From NCBI GenBank assembly GCA_946613765.1, contig CAMOFW010000042.1, positions 1 to 6,187 on the forward strand: a DNA stretch of 6,187 nt, written 5' to 3'. A model generated the notes under the pieces. The model saw only the letters and a program-made list of their open reading frames with translations, was not told the origin of the DNA and searched no databases. Numbering within the stretch: position 1 is the stretch's first letter; each line of letters begins with the position of its first letter. Below, piece after piece: positions 5,679 through 6,187 of this stretch. Source of the stretch: an uncultured Mycoplasmatota bacterium (GTDB taxonomy: Bacteria > Bacillota_I > Bacilli_A > RF39 > UBA660). The position numbers and the translations under genes are program-made.

Positions 5679-6187
5679 ATAAATATTTTAACACACTTAC
5701 AACTATTTTGTCTTTTTTTGTTATATTTTTTATTCCCATATATTTATATTTTCCATATCTTCTTATACTAAAGATATCATTTTCTTTTAAATTATAAGAG
5801 TTTTTAGTTAATATTTGATAATTTAAGATAACATCTTTATCTTTAATTAAATCTATTACTTTATCTCTATTAGTATTTATAAGTCTTGCTATAACATTAT
5901 CTATTCTAGAAGAAGATACTATAAATTCTATAGTTTCATATTCTCTTTCATAGTCTTTTAAATAATCGATATCTACTAAATCTAGAGTTATTTTATTACT
6001 ACCTACATATTTAAATTCTTCTTGTATTAGATTATCTAAATCACTTAATATATAAAAATAATATTCATCTTTATATTTAATAATATCTCCAAGATAAGAT
6101 GGTGATATATTAAGAGATAATATACTGCCTAGTATTTGTTGATGTTTTAAAGGATGGTCATAATATTACCCATTTAATTGTACAGAC
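5677..6187 (-). CDS. ylmH: YlmH-type S4 RNA-binding protein, 5'-partial, with apparent frameshift near 6166
   Basis: YlmH is an RNA-binding protein of the ribosome and division-linked ylm cluster in Gram-positive bacteria. The visible C-terminal 162 residues match the family: LKHQQILGSILSLNI ... LGDI (the usual H-R-D-x-LG-ALM-x-LGI region), then an S4 domain with VSSSRIDNVIARLI, RDKVIDLIKDKDVILNYQI, SYNLKENDIFSIRRYGK and the closing TKKDK. The stop is TAA 5679-5677. Reading upstream in this frame meets TAA at 6168-6166, with no usable start codon between. The frame one base over carries VCTIKWV (6187-6167), which fits the family strand just before this point, and skipping one A joins them as CTIKWVYYDHPLKH. 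So the gene is either broken by a one-base insertion or carries a sequencing or assembly error close to the window end. It leads the operon with the acidic protein and FNT genes; the 5' part lies outside. Confidence 0.8.
5685..5714 (-). promoter_or_regulatory. Possible internal promoter for the acidic-FNT pair (weak)
   Basis: Inside the 3' end of ylmH the minus strand has TAAAAT (5690-5685) preceded by TGT, and AAGACA (5714-5709) 18 bp upstream. The start would fall about where the ribosome binding site begins, giving almost no leader, so I hold this only as a possibility. Confidence 0.3.

Noticed and set aside
6140..6187. UGA read as Trp, which would keep the upstream ylmH frame open past 6158
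   Set aside because: The continued frame has no family similarity and soon meets TAA, while the other frame clearly matches YlmH. Trp is TGG throughout the window.
1..6187. CRISPR array, IS element, phage or toxin-antitoxin system
   Set aside because: There are no spaced direct repeats, transposase or integrase motifs, terminal inverted repeats or recognisable toxin or antitoxin pairs.

Overview
The window is very A+T-rich, with A/T-ending codons, strong AAGGAGG-type ribosome binding sites, sigma-A-like promoters and short hairpin terminators. Together with a class B sortase, a YlmH-type S4 protein and an Ig-like (DUF5011-type) surface protein, this points to a low-GC Firmicute. My best guess is a gut-associated Bacilli lineage (RF39/Erysipelotrichales-like). 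That is inference, but a sortase argues for a walled cell and not a true wall-less Mollicute. In-frame stops are TAA or TAG, Trp is TGG, and nothing suggests a changed genetic code.

Layout, left to right. (1) The 3' part of a class B sortase gene (+), whose real start lies left of the window. It carries an unusually long cytoplasmic N-terminal region. (2) An orphan helical 268-residue protein (+) with its own promoter. (3) Converging on it, a single-pass membrane protein with extracellular Ig-like domains (-). (4) A tRNA-His(GTG) gene (+), sharing a short divergent promoter region with gene 3. (5) A membrane-bound GGDEF diguanylate cyclase (-), converging on the tRNA across a shared two-way terminator. 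(6) A three-gene minus-strand operon read from the right edge: ylmH (5' end outside the window and apparently frameshifted), a very acidic 86-residue protein, and a formate/nitrite-transporter-family channel that overlaps it by 11 nt.

Functionally the window mixes cell-surface genes (sortase, Ig-like membrane protein), second-messenger synthesis (c-di-GMP), small-anion transport and an RNA-binding ribosome/division-linked protein. There is no phage, IS, CRISPR or toxin-antitoxin signature. The most distinctive trait is compaction. In three of the four terminators the stop codon of the gene lies in the hairpin loop or starts in it, and two terminators run straight into the next promoter. No gene-free stretch exceeds about 110 bp.

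The items most worth following up are the long sortase N-terminus, the changed pore residues in the short FNT protein, the acidic-protein/FNT gene overlap, the four-cysteine Ig-like protein, and the ylmH frame break beside the window edge.
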